In this document: positions 32,301 to 63,520 of the stretch, piece after piece
How the letters are laid out: each line of letters opens with the position of its first letter
Numbering within the stretch: the first letter of the stretch is position 1
Assembly (NCBI RefSeq): GCF_015832195.1
Contig: NC_052046.1
Coordinates: 17,724,161-17,788,160 of the forward strand
DNA from: Motacilla alba alba
Lineage: Eukaryota; Chordata; Aves; Passeriformes; Motacillidae
Direction of reading: 5' to 3'
Length of the DNA stretch: 64,000 nucleotides
Notes under the pieces: model-generated
What the model saw: the letters and a program-made list of their open reading frames with translations, nothing else
The model's database searches: none
What the model was told of the DNA's origin: nothing
Translations under genes and position numbers: made by a program

Positions 32301-33753
32301 GACTCATCTCAGGAAGCCTGGATACTGAACTTGAAGTGTGAAAGCATATAAACTATAGGACTGCTTCAGGAAAGGGGAATGTTGCCTTTGCTTGGAATCT
32401 GTCCAAGAAAATATTGGTCTTCTGATCTTCATTTCTCCCAGTGTGCTGCCACCAGACAAAAGATTCCATCTGCTTCTAGGTGCTTGTTTTGATACTGATG
32501 TATACCATGCTGACAGCATAGATTATCTGGTTTCTAGATCTTTTTATGTCTTATGAAACAGTTCTCAGTACTTACTTACCTTGTTGTTTCATGTTTCAAA
32601 ATGGCCTTACACTAAATTTTGAATAGTGGAGACTTGAGTTCATGCTGTTTTCCGCTTCCTGGTTCATCAGTACGCAAAGCATGTGCTCTCCTTCCCAGAA
32701 CACGTACTTCAGTTTAAGGGCATGGTCGTTCACTAAAAGGAAGTTTAGAGGGGTGGGTTTCTGTACTTCTCCGTGAGAAACTGCCTGCCAGCCCCTGATT
32801 GCAGCTGACTGAGGGAGCTGGAGGTGTTTAGCCTGGAGAAAAGGAGACTCAGAGGTGACCTTATCACTCTCTACAACTGCCTGAAAGGTGGTTGGAGTCA
32901 GCTGGGGGTCAGTCTCTTTCACTAGGCAGCAACTGACAGAACCAGAGGACACAGTCTTAAACTCAGACAAGGGAAATATAGGTTGGATGTTAGGAAAATG
33001 TTTTTTATGGGAGGAGTGATGAAGTACTGGAATGGTCTGCCCAGGGTGGTGGTGGAGTCACCGTCCCTGGATGTGTTTAAAAAAAGACTGTATGTGGCAC
33101 TTGGTGCCATGGTTCATTTGAGGAGTTAGGGCATGGGTTGGACTCAGTGGTCTTAAAGATCTTTTCCAACCTAGTGATTCTGTGATAATGGACCCATCTC
33201 TGCAGATGGTAGCAGATCTCTGATGCAGTTAAGAGCCGTCTTCCTGGGTGGTGGTGGGCGTTAGGAGGGACACTTTAGCCAGCTGGCACCTGTGGACAGG
33301 TGTGTCCACAAGAGTGGCTTCCGCTGCATGAACTTTGCTGTAGCTTCTGTTCCTGTTTGAGTAAGTGTGTCTCTTGCAATCTTGACTAATTCTTTTAATC
33401 TCTGAATGATTGTGTGGAACAGTTGAGTGGAAACACTTTTTGCATGCCCACATAGGCTGTTGGTTTTTAAATTATATTTGTTTTACTTATATTGCTGTCT
33501 GTATTACAGTGTTGTTTTCCCATGTTCCCTGCCCTGCATTACGCATATTACTCAAAATTAATCTGGACAAGGCCACTGGTTTAGCTTTTTGAAATGAAGA
33601 ATTGAAAACAATTCAAAGGAAAATATAATTGTTCACTTTCACATGTTTTGCTTCTTCTTTTACAGCCACTTGAGGTGTGTAGTTCTTGTCACTCTCAGAG
33701 ACATCAAGCAAGGAGAAGAACTTTTTTCAAATTATTACACTGTTGTCAGCTGA
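26229..33753 (+). CDS. SETD9: SETD9, SET-domain protein, complete, 6 exons
   Basis: Six exons join into 294 codons plus TGA (human 299 aa). The N-terminus is basic and Trp/Arg-rich ([20 protein letters not shown]). The SET fold starts near residue 130 ([20 protein letters not shown]), with the core [13 protein letters not shown] (about 175), the cofactor-site segment [13 protein letters not shown] (about 220) and the C-terminal GEELFSNYY (about 285). SETD9 is a predicted lysine methyltransferase with little experimental characterisation; the usual NHSC and ELxxDY motifs are replaced by NNCS and ELFSNYY, so activity should not be assumed. It lies 3.2 kb downstream of MAP3K1 on the same strand, with its own CpG promoter. 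The ATG at 26,229 matches the family N-terminus. Confidence 0.95.
27006..27370 (+). CDS. SETD9: SETD9 exon 2
   Basis: 365 bp encoding [12 protein letters not shown] through the start of the SET domain to VVSMYPG; acceptor TTTACAG, donor GTAATG. Confidence 0.97.
29024..29147 (+). CDS. SETD9: SETD9 exon 3
   Basis: 124 bp encoding [18 protein letters not shown] and [19 protein letters not shown]; acceptor CAACAG, donor GTAAGT. Central SET domain. Confidence 0.97.
29445..29660 (-). mobile_element. Old CR1 fragment in SETD9 intron 3
   Basis: Contains the inverse of CR1 3' motifs in order: 'gtgaccactcccc', 'cctctcagtgaagaatctttt', 'gtgatgtccagtctgaactt', 'cccctgacacagct'. Highly diverged and without the terminal octamer. 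Confidence 0.65.
30104..30219 (+). CDS. SETD9: SETD9 exon 4
   Basis: 116 bp encoding [15 protein letters not shown] and [14 protein letters not shown], the segment corresponding to the SET cofactor-binding Asn motif. Ends in G before GTAAGG. Confidence 0.97.
30312..30323 (+). repeat. Poly(G) run
   Basis: Twelve consecutive G in SETD9 intron 4; a likely sequencing and slippage hotspot. Confidence 0.9.
31345..31450 (+). CDS. SETD9: SETD9 exon 5
   Basis: 106 bp encoding [20 protein letters not shown] and [13 protein letters not shown], ending AG. The donor GTTGGC is weak, but the frame continues exactly into exon 6. Confidence 0.93.
32169..32240 (+). repeat. Perfect 36-bp tandem duplication
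   Basis: Two identical 36-bp copies, 32,169-32,204 and 32,205-32,240, each starting GCTTTTCTGATTAAAC, in SETD9 intron 5. Confidence 0.95.
32757..33190 (+). mobile_element. CR1 LINE 3' fragment
   Basis: CR1 3' half in SETD9 intron 5: 'ctggaggtgtttagcctgga', 'aggtgaccttatcactct', 'ctacaactgcctgaaagg', 'aggttggatgttaggaaaa', 'gggttggactcagtgg', then 'gattctgtgat'. 5'-truncated, sense to SETD9. Confidence 0.95.
33666..33753 (+). CDS. SETD9: SETD9 exon 6, stop codon
   Basis: 88 bp encoding [20 protein letters not shown] then SNYYTVVS and TGA; acceptor TTTACAG. Confidence 0.97.
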
Positions 33754-33786
33754 ATTAATAGATTCAAAACTGAAGAAATCTGTGTC

Positions 33787-33792
33787 AATAAA
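33787..33792 (+). promoter_or_regulatory. SETD9: SETD9 polyadenylation signal
   Basis: AATAAA 34 bases after the stop, giving a very short 3' UTR. A longer isoform using a later signal cannot be excluded. Confidence 0.6.
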
Positions 33793-33799
33793 ATATGTA

Positions 33800-36399
33800 T
33801 AGTGCCTATACTTCAAGCTTGATCATCATTTTTGTGTAAGGGAGAGCTCTAGTTTTACCATCCAGAGAGCAAAACTGTAGAAATTCAGCAAAATTTAATT
33901 TCTCTGAAAATAATCTGCATTTGATGTACAGGTGAAGACTTAACCATTTACATCATTAGGTTCTCAGATGTCTGCTGTTGTTGATGTTTCTGTATATTGG
34001 TGTTCAGCTGTCCATAAGGTAGTTCATAAAATTAAAACTTAAGTTCTGGATATGCAATTTAATCTACCAGATTGCACAGTTGTCTGTAATTGGGAATGTT
34101 GTAGTGTATTTCCATTTAATTTCCTTTAAATGGACGCAGCTCGTAAGAATGGCTATCCTCTTGAATTGTATAATATATAATGCTAATCTGCATAGTTCAC
34201 AGTAGTTACTAGGTCTTTTTTTGGTTTTCTTGAAATTGACCCATTTGGTATCAGCTTGCTTTTAAAAAACACAGCAGTACAGGCAGCTGTCCTAATCTTG
34301 TATGAAGCCCATTTTGGATCCATGCTGATGGGCCCCTCAGCTGTACTTGCATGGTGCACTGTCCTCTTGAGGCCATCTTGAGCTGCTGGCTTTAGCTGTG
34401 CCAGTCCTGTGTGTCTTTAAGCCTCTTCCAGTCCTGATTCCAGTGATTCATGGCAAGTTTCCTGGCATGTGGCAAATTCCATTGCTTTTATTCGCAAGAG
34501 GACTTCATTAATCAGTTGCTGGTATAAACAGGGCCAGCTATTTGTACATTAACTTTTGCTGCTGTCTGCAAACTGCTTTCAGAAAGATGAAACCAGTATT
34601 TAACTGCAGAAGTTCAAGCAAGCCTCCCAGTGGATTTGTGGTTGGCGTAAGCTCATGAGAGAGGAGGAACTGGGAAATGCTGTGCTGTTACAAATTGGGT
34701 AGTGGTTGGGGCAGCCAGGGTTCCCTGCTTAGCTGCTGAGACATCATCTCCTTTTCAGAATGCAAAGCTTTGTGATGTTTGCATTACGTGGTCTGTTTCC
34801 AAACCTGAACCTTGCCTGTCACATTCATTTGGAAGTCCTTCAGTGCCAGAGGAGGCAGTGAAGGACAGGCTATTTCAGCAGTTAACCAGCTGAAGCTAAC
34901 CAGCAGAGCTCTGAGATAGTGGCATCAGGCTCAGCATGGATTGTGCCCATTTTGTGATGATGATCAGGGCAACTTCTAGTGACATTCTTTGTGTCTTCAC
35001 TGCTTGGTAAGGCATCAGAGCAGTGACCAGCAGTCTGCTGAAGAGAGAATTCATCCTCCGTGACCCTGAAGATCCCTTCTCTCCTGAGCTGACTCTTCTC
35101 AGCTCTCTGTGAGGTTATTGGGATCTCTTGATCTGTGAAGGAAGCTGGATGTCAAGAGCACTTGAAGTATTCCTAGTGTGGGGGGGAGCGGTTCCCCAGG
35201 CAGCTCCCATGGCACTCTGGAAGGAGTAGAGTAGGAAAGGTGTGTGTGTGTGCTGCTGCTTATTTGTCCTTTTTCCCCTTTCTATTAAAGCTGCTGTTCT
35301 TTCCTGGCCACTGCTCATCAGACCCTCCCATGAGCTGATCTGACTTGCTAAGTAACACCACCACCCCATGCTTTCTCTGCTGTTTTGTTCTCTTCTATTG
35401 CAGTGAGCTGAAGCAGCTCATAGAAGACAGCCTACAGAAGGGCCAGAGTGAGCCAGAGAGCAGGAAGCCCATAGGTGGTGTCAGAGCTGCTGATTTGACT
35501 CCCTGGGTCTTACAAAGCTGTGCTTTCAGACAGTTGTATTTTGCACATAAAGGTGATGCGGTACTTCCTCACTGCCTGCCAGGCTGCTTTGCTCACCACT
35601 GCCGGTTGCTCCTCCCCCTGCCGGCTCTGGAGCTTACCTGGCAACAGAGGAGACCATGTCAGGAACTGCAGCAAGAGGGAGTGGTGATGTTCTGCCGCCT
35701 TAAAGAGCTGTGCATTTCTCCCACCTGCTCCTTTGCTGGTGGCACAGCAGGCAGGTGCGTGCCAGCCACAGCAAAGGAGCGGGTGGGAGAAAGTCATGCT
35801 GCAGGGCAGGAGTGGGCCCAGGGCTCAGCACGGTGAAGGGAGCAGGAAAGCACATTTCTGCTGGGGCATCCTGGCTTCATCCCCTATCCGAGGGACAAGA
35901 CTTACTGGGAGCTTAAAATTACTTTCCCCTACCGAGAGGGAAGAGAAATCCAAGAACTAGTAGAGGAAGTGTTTTGTCAAACTGATAGCCAGGGTTTGTG
36001 CTTGTAGTGTTTGCTGCCTTGCAATTTGTGGACAAAACAAGCCAGTGAGGCAGCAGCAGTGATTGGTTGGATAGATTTGGAGGTGAGGGTTAGGCCATGC
36101 TGTTCAGGGGATCCCCGAGCTCAGCAGCACTTGAGCAGCAGCCCCAAGCCCTGTCTGGACCTAGAAGCAGCCAATCAGCCACTTTGCCAGGACCAGTGCA
36201 GCAGATTTAATCGGCTCTAAGGAGCTTCAGCAACCCAGAGTGCAGTGAACAGGAACATGGTACAGCAGGATGACCAGGAAGGGATCCTGTGACCATCTGC
36301 AAGGAGCCAATAGAGACAGATAAACAGACTCAGTATCTGGTGGGGAAGAGCCACAAAATATCCGTTCAGCCTCAGTCTTATTAATGTAAGCTAATATTA
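33800..36399. other. SETD9-MIER3 intergenic, unclassified GC-richer block
   Basis: From about 34,270 the base composition becomes GC-richer than the flanking sequence. Scattered frames (for example 35,345-35,836) lack homology that I recognise and start on non-coding sequence. The block contains the hairpin at 35,715-35,792 and a (TG)n run at 35,240-35,252. It may be an old transposon, but I cannot name it. Confidence 0.5.
35715..35792. repeat. Hairpin-forming inverted repeat
   Basis: Arms 35,715-35,737 and 35,770-35,792 pair over 23 bp with one T-G wobble (left arm TTTCTCCCACCTGCTCCTTT). The 32-base spacer has further partial pairing (GGTGGCAC with GTGCCAGCC). Confidence 0.85.
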
Positions 36400-38912
36400 G
36401 CATAAGCTTCAGTTGTGGTGTTGCTGCACCACAGAGCTCATTCCCCTGCAGCTGCTGCTAGCCATGTCAGAGGCCTCCAGCTGGACAGCAGACCTGCTGA
36501 TGACAGATGTATCTCTCCAGAAGTGTCTGATGCCTCTCAGGCTGGGCCAACAAACAGTTCTTTTGCAGAAGGTGTGCTGTGGTTAAGAGATGGGTTACTG
36601 GGTGAAGGAGCAGAGGAAGAAGTGAACAAGTCGTATTTGAGTGAATGAGTAAGAGATTGACAGTTATTTACAGAGAAGCTACACTCTCAAGTCTCTCAGG
36701 AGTCTCAAACCTCCATGATGGTGGGGAAGCTGATGTACTCAGAATCCTGCAAGGTGATTAGCCAAGGGTCTGTTGAAGATGAAGGCTGAAAGCAGATCAC
36801 TGCATGTACCAGGAAGAAGGCTCCTCCTGAAAACAATTAGGACTAGCACCAGTTACAACAGGTATGAGGCCCTGGAACTAGAAGTCCAGACAACAGATGA
36901 AGTAGGTGAAGATCCTTCTGGAACAGTGAGGCCTTGTAAAACAACACTACCTGTACTCCACAACCATATCATTTAGGAGAAAAGGGGTAGTTTTAATAGG
37001 AGACTCTCTTCTGAGGAGAACAGAAGGCCAATATGCAATCGGACCCAATGCACAGGGAAGTCTGCTGGCTCCCAGGGGCTCAGATGAAGGATGTTACTGG
37101 AAAGCTCTTCAGTCTAGTAAGGCCATTTGATTACTAGCTGCTATTGGTTGTTCAAAATGGCAGAGACAAAAGGCCAACAAGAAGTCTGAGGGCCATCAAA
37201 AGAGCCTTCAGGTCCTTGGGACAATTGGGAGTCTGAAGGATCAGGAGTACAGGTAGTGATTTCCTTGATTCTTAGAGTAACAAAGAATAATATTGATAGG
37301 AGGATGGACTAAGGGAGTCTCAGTGCTCTGAGCTGGAGGACCATGACTGTGAGAATGATCAGCTCCCAGCTGACCCTGAGCTTGTGTGGGACCTGCTGCT
37401 CCAGCTGGATCCCTAAGAATGTATGGGGTCTGATAGGACTCATCATATCAGGATGAATAGGATTCATTCATCAAGGAATCCTGAAAGAGCCGAGTGATGT
37501 TGTTGCAAAACTTCTCTCAAAGATCTATGAGGAATCTTGGGAATCTGGAGAGGTTTCATCTGACTGGAAGCTGGCAAATGTCCTGATTTTCAAGCAGGGA
37601 AAGGAGGACCCTGGAAAACACAGGCCTGTCCATCTCATTTCAGTGCCCAGTATAATCATAGAACAGATGATTCTGGCAAGTATTGAAAAACAAGTGGAGG
37701 ACAATTCAGTCACTGGTCACAGCCAGCACAGCTTCATGAGAGAGAAAGTCCTGCTTGTTGAACCTGATTTCCATTTATGACAAGATAGCACATGTAGGAA
37801 AGACAATTGGTGTGATCTTTTTTTGGATTTCAGTAAAGCTCCCATTGCTCTCTCTCCTTCTGGGCAAAATGTCCAGCTCACAGCTGGACAAACACATCAT
37901 GGGATGGGCGAGACCTGGCTCATGGGTTGGGCACAAAGGGTTACGGTGAATGGGGTGGTATCAGACTGGGGACCTGTCGCTAGGGGTGTTCCACAGTGCT
38001 CCATCATCAGGCCTGTGCTCTTTGACATCTTCATGCACGACTTGGACAAAGCATGAAAAGGAATACTAAGTTTGCTGATTACCCTAAACTTAGAGGACCT
38101 TTGACTCCCTTGAGGGCAGAGACATCTTATAAAATTAGGGAGATGGGCAGTCACCAACCATATGAAGTTCAACAAAGGTGGATGCCAGATTCTGCGCCTG
38201 GGATGGGGCAGCCCTGGATGTACAGACAGACTGGGGAATGAGAGGCTGGACAGCAGTGCCATGGAAAGGGCCCTGGGGCTCTGGTCCATGGCAAGTTGAA
38301 CATCAGCCAGCAGTGCCCTGGCAGCCAGGAGGGCCACCCATGTCCTGGGGGCATCGGAGACAGCATCACCAGCCGGGCAAGGGAGGGGATTGTCCCGTTC
38401 TGCTCTGCACTGGGGCAGCCTCACCTCGAGTGCTGGGGGCACTTCTGGGTGCCAAAACAGAAGACATTAAACTACTAGAGAACATCCTGAGGAGGGCCAT
38501 GAGGATGTTGAAGATTCTGGAGGGGAGCCTGATGAGGAACAGCTGAGGTCACTTGGTCTGTTCAGCCTGGAGGAGACTGAGGGGAGACCACACTGTGGTC
38601 TTCAACATCCCCAGGAGAGGAAGCAAATGGGCAGGCACTGATCTCTTCATTCTCATGACCAGTGGAGTTGTGTCCAGGGAGGTTTAGGCTGGGTAGCAGG
38701 AAAGGGTTCTTCATCCAGAGGGTGTTTGGGCACTGGAACAGGCTCTCCAAGGAAGTGGTCAGAGCACCAGCCTGACAGAGCTCCAGAAGTGTTCAGACAA
38801 TGCTCTCAGACACATGGTGTGACTCTTGGGGTATTGTGTGCAGGGCCAGAGCTGCACTTGGATGATCCTAATGGGTCCCTTCCAACTTAACATATGCTAT
38901 GATTCTATGACT
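36400..38912 (+). mobile_element. Long degraded CR1 LINE with ORF1 and ORF2 remnants
   Basis: The 3' end has the tandem terminal octamer ('tatgattctatga', about 38,899-38,911). Upstream, 37,450-38,100 translates in pieces to CR1 ORF2 reverse transcriptase (DWKLANV, then a match to GVPQGS). The normal FADD catalytic core reads FADY, and stops and frameshifts occur. 36,990-37,150 translates to the ORF1 esterase block VVLIGDSLLRRTEG followed, after a frameshift, by HREVCWLPGAQ and DVTGKL. The part between ORF1 and the RT is mostly deleted. Coiled-coil-like ORF1 sequence (EEEVNK) reaches back to about 36,600, so the 5' border is approximate. Inactive. Confidence 0.85.
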
Positions 38913-39949
38913 TGGCTGTTTGTTGCCAAAGTACTCTAAGGACTGAATCTTATCTTTTTAGTGACAGAAACAAATGTTTCCTACCTAAACGGAAGTTTAA
39001 GTTAAGTAACTGAGTTGAGGGAAGTTTAGATTAAATATACATATACTAAAATACAACCATTTTTAAGACTCCAGTACTGCAAGGCTAACAATTAGTTGCA
39101 TCAAAACAAGAACTAGATGGGGTCAGTCCTTATAATTTATTCTAACATTGATCCTTATGCTAAACTCAAAAGAGGGAGGCGCAGCTTGTAACTGAAGTGT
39201 TTTTGACAGGTATTTTGTTTTGCAGATTGTACTGGCCATCATTAGAAAGACATCCTTGGATCTCTCCATCCAGGGAAGCAAAGCTCATTACTTGGCAAAT
39301 TACAGCTTTCACTGTTTAGAATTATACCACCTTGTACTCCTGTCTAATTAAAACAAAAAAAATTTACTTGAAGATTTACTGTGCCAGCCACTGTAAAAAC
39401 AAGCCTGCTGGGTCTAGGAAACTAGACTAACTCCATCTGGCATTTGACAGATTTGGTACATAAGATCTTACAGCTATTCAGGGTCCAAGATTAGTGCTTG
39501 CTGTCTTGAGGGACTGGAGAATCAAAGCAAAAAGCATTTCAAACTGTTTAAGTTCAACATTAAGGCCTAAGCCAAGTAAAAGTTTTGTATTCACAGCTGA
39601 AATCGAGCTTGACATGGATTTATTGGGTGAGTTTTCTTTCCACAGAAAACAGGTATGTGTTCCATACAGTTTAGGTGTAGTCTGAGCTCTGGATGACACT
39701 GCTGCAATGTTTTACCTTGAAGCTACAATTAACTCCCATCTGAGATTTGCTATACTTTAGCCATAATATTTCAAATGTGTGAAAGAAACCATTACTTATT
39801 AGCTACCTGCAGCACTGTGCGCTGCATTTTTCACTCCTCTGCGTACCTCTAGCACGTGCAGAGTTCTTAAAAATGCATTCAGAGTTACTGCTAAATATCT
39901 CTGGAAATGAAGTAACAAACACAGTGTAGATGTATGAAGAGCTTTACAA
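38913..39949. other. Sequence between CR1 and MIER3 3' end
   Basis: AT-rich; no gene or repeat recognised. It may include extra MIER3 3' UTR if a more distal signal is used. Confidence 0.5.
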
Positions 39950-42900
39950 ATAAAGAAAGGTTTCCAGACATTTATTTCTGGAACTGTACACCAGGTATTA
40001 AAGTACAACAAATACAAAATAATGCTCAAAAAAATCAGTGTTTATGTACAAATATTAAAACCAATGCAACAACAGCGACTTCCTCTTGAACATCTGATAC
40101 TAAAACATGTTCCGATTGTCACTTGATTTGTTGTTATGCACAGGGTAGTTACTTTGAACTGAGAATAACTGTAATCTCTGTTTTATTAGGAAGACTATAA
40201 CCATTCCTACTTTATTGTACAATTGATAGCATCTTCCTCCTTCTTTCAATGAAAAATAGGAATAAGAAAAATAGTAACCTTGTCATTATCTTACAAATTA
40301 CTGTATTTCATTTCCCTGTCTGTAGACGATGTGCTTGTAATGCTGGGCAAATAGCATCCCTGTTGGTCAGTTTATCCATTAATTTACATTCAAAGTTGAA
40401 ATACTCATTAGAGACTTTGGTTAAATTAAGCAGTATCACTGTGTCCTACTTGAACTGAAGTTTTCCTATGTTTTAGATGCTCAGTTTCAATTGCACAATT
40501 CACTGACCTAATTGTACACAATTTTGTATTCTTCAAACAGTACTGTACATCCTTCAAGTAAATTCAGCAGTTTGACCATTACAAGAGGAAGACTAAACAC
40601 TTAAGAACCTAGCATGGGAAGATGACGTGTGACCAACTGTGGTATTGCTATAATCACAGCACCAGTTACACTTCTACATGAATCTGCTACCCTCTTCAGA
40701 TTCCCTGTACATAAAAAGGATACATTTACCAACACTGCAATTGCCCATTACAGATTTTTTGGTTTGTTTGTATGAAGAAAACACATGGCAAAGGACAAAG
40801 AATTCATCACAGTTTGTTACAAGAATTGTGCTTCACTCTGTAATAGCCAAGGTATTGTAGTTTCTTCACATGGTTGCAATTCAGGTTATATCCATGCTGA
40901 CTTTCAAAACACAATTCTTTTAATAAACAGTAACAAGTTCTCCATTTAAATGTTTAAACTGAGAGGAACAAAAGTAAGTCCAGCTTTTAAAAGTAAAGTT
41001 CAATAAATAGCTATTTTACATGGATAAAGTCATAGTGGTACAAATTTATGGATGTCACATCAAGCATGCACAAAAATGTTACTATACACAGAAGTAGTCA
41101 GAAAATATTGAAAGAGATATCTAAAAAGATATGAAGAATTTACATATTTACGAAATCTTGCAAATTATTGCCTCATTTTAACAAGGAATTAAAAGTAAAC
41201 GATACCAGCTAGCTAGCCAACAGGCTAAATAAGATCAGCATTTATATTAGACTACCCGGAATTCATTTTTCTCTCATATCATTTTCTGAAATTTTGGTCA
41301 AAGTCTTTATTAAATAACTAAAGTGTCCATTCAACTTGCTGACAACCCAGACCTTATAGACAAGTCTCTGCCTACTTTAAGAGCCCAGCAATGCATAGAT
41401 AAACTGAGTATATTACTGCATCAACTAATGAAAATGGGCATGTTCATTTAAGTGCAACTGGTATAAGCATTCAGTCATCTTTGTATGATTTTTATACAGA
41501 CCAGCCACTCACTGTAAACCCATAGATAAATCTGAATGTGTAACAATGGAAGATTATGGCCAGAATTCTAAAAAATTACTTAAAATGGGTTGATTCATAA
41601 ACAAAGAAAACAAGGTACAAAGTTCAGCACGAAACACAGCAGTAAGAAGCTGAGAACTTGGCTAAAAATGTCAAGAGTACAATACAGGGCCAAGGCTACC
41701 CGTTATTTACTGTGTACTTACTAAAGTTAAATATTTCAGATGTTTAAGTTAAGAACTGATTACAAAATCATATCTACTTTTGTCCACTGTGCTAAACTAA
41801 TTTGTTTTTAATATGATAAATGTGCTATTGCATAAACACTTCAAAGCAATCTTCATTACAATGCTGTAAAGAAAACTCCACATGCTGCATCTGAAACTTG
41901 GGATATCAATGCAGTTCACAGTATGCGTAATAAATACCCTCTTCCCTTTCAAATATTAAAGTCATTACTTTCTAATTACTCAGCACAACCTTGAAGCAAC
42001 TATTGAAAATATCAACAATGCAAACTTAATTGCTTGAATAATGAAAACAAATTAGTGGCAATTAAACTTGTAATACAAACAGTGCAAAGAAAATGTATGG
42101 AAGGACAGGAGTAATCCTACTGAAGGGAGGTTCAGGCTTTCATCAGAACACCCTGCAAGCTGTATGCTACAACATGTTACAAGCCAGTACTATGTTTGGT
42201 TCCAGCAGTAATTGGAACAAACATTTTCAAGACAAACATCCTGGATGGCTAAATTGCACTCAAGGTTCAAAATAAAAAAATGTAATGAAGTCAAATAGTT
42301 GCTTTTATGGGATGTATTTTTACTCATCCTTTCTATTTGACCAAAGAAGTGAAGTGCCATTTTAAAGCCAATGACTTGCCAAAACAAATAAATGCAATCC
42401 ATGCTAAATAAAAACTTTCAAGCATGTACTTCAAGGTTCTACTATTACTATATAAACTAGATAGTCTCTCAAAACTGTAACACTTAGAACTGCAGTGCTC
42501 CAAAAAACTTAAGATGTCTTCCAAATGTGGACTGTTAAGTGGTAAATCCTAAGCTGTGCAGACTGTGGCATTACACATCAGCTGCCTTAGGAAAGTTAAG
42601 GTACATGATTGCAATACTCTTCAAAGTTGTGGACAAACCCCTTCCAAATACAATATAGCCTAAAACTCATCTGTTTGAGCCAGTAAGTTTTAAGTACACA
42701 GACATCTATGGCAGCATGATTACTTCTCTGAAAGGTAGCCATGACCTTTAATTTTGCAACAGCATTCAAGTGTAGCTCTTCACTTTACTCATCTTAAGTC
42801 CCTTGTGCTAGCTTCCACCAACATGAATTTGCTGCTTTGTAAACTGAAGTGCTCTAGTTTAGTATCACATGAGAGAAGGTTCCATTTAAAAAACATCCTT

Positions 42901-43379
42901 GTATGTTTGTGCAGTTTAAAATAAACAAACCCATCCCTGCCTTTATAAGGGGGAAAAAAAATGCTACATTGAGCAGGGATCAGGATCGGTACCTGTAAAC
43001 ATTGTTATTCCACTGCATCCATTACGCCAAAAGTAACTTACTAAAAAAGCCACTCCAATCCGTTCAGAACTTCTGTGCTGGTTTTGAAACGGTGGCCTCC
43101 GTCTACAGGCTTTAGGAAAAAAAACTGAAGCAGAGCTTAAAGCTGCATCACAGAGTTCTCTTAGTCCCAAACTCTGCCACACATCCTATGACATTTCCAC
43201 ATTTATGGACTGAAAAAAGAAATTACTCTTGATAAATCAAGATATAGTTCTATACATACAAAGACATCACTGATGTCATAAAGTTCAAACTTCCAGTGAA
43301 AGACTAAGCAAACCTGATAGCTTCCATCAAGTTTACTACTACTGCATAAAGTACCCACTGTTTGTTTAGTTTTCCACAA
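39950..43379 (-). other. MIER3: MIER3 3' UTR (inferred)
   Basis: About 3.4 kb of AT-rich, repeat-poor sequence follows the stop on the minus strand and reaches a minus-strand AATAAA (TTTATT at 39,971-39,976). Other candidate signals lie near 40,180, 40,211 and 41,308. Length is consistent with a long MIER3 UTR, but the end is not proven. Confidence 0.55.
39971..39976 (-). promoter_or_regulatory. MIER3: MIER3 distal polyadenylation signal candidate
   Basis: TTTATT on the plus strand is AATAAA on the minus strand; it is the last good signal before the intergenic CR1. Confidence 0.45.
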
Positions 43380-62931
<19,552 letters not shown>

Positions 62932-63045
62932 ATTGGGACGATGGGGCCGAGCGGCGGCGCCGCGCCGAGTGCCCGGATGGCGCCGTGAGCCAATGGCGGC
63001 CGCGGGCCCGCCGGACCGTCCGTGCGGGCGCGGGGGGACCGGGAC

Positions 63046-63072
63046 GGGCCGGGCCGGGCCGGGCCGGGCGGG
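63046..63072 (+). repeat. GGGCC pentamer repeat
   Basis: About five consecutive GGGCC units within the MIER3 CpG island, 115-140 bases upstream of the ATG; G-tracts of three or more could form a quadruplex. Confidence 0.85.
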
Positions 63073-63520
63073 GCGGCGGAGGCGGGGCAGCGAGCGCCGG
63101 GGACCCGCCGGGACCCTCCTCTGGCGGCGCCGCCCCGGCCGGCGACGGCGCTCGGCCCGCCCCAGCCCGGCCCCGCCCGGACAGGGCGCCCGCCCCGCCG
63201 GCGGGGCGGCTGCTGGGGCCGCCAGCGAAGCGCTCGGGGCCGGCCAGAGCCGCCTGACTCCGACACCCCGGGCCGGGAACGCCGAGCGGGAGCGGACCCG
63301 GCCGTGTCACCTCGGTACGGGTGCTGCTGTGCAGGACAGCTGGCGTCACGCTGACCCCCGCGCCATAAGTGTCAGGAACATGAACCAGAACTCCAAAGCC
63401 TTCGGCCTTTCTCGTGTGCGTTGTCTGCTCTGACAAACAGAGAAAGTGAAATTTACTTTGCAGTGTTTTTATCTCAAACGTGCCATGTCTGTTATGTGCA
63501 AGTTATATCTACGCCTTTTT

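Noticed and set aside
35345..35836. 163-codon frame between SETD9 and MIER3
   Set aside because: No homology recognised, starts at a non-ATG codon, spans the hairpin and has competing frames on the other strand.
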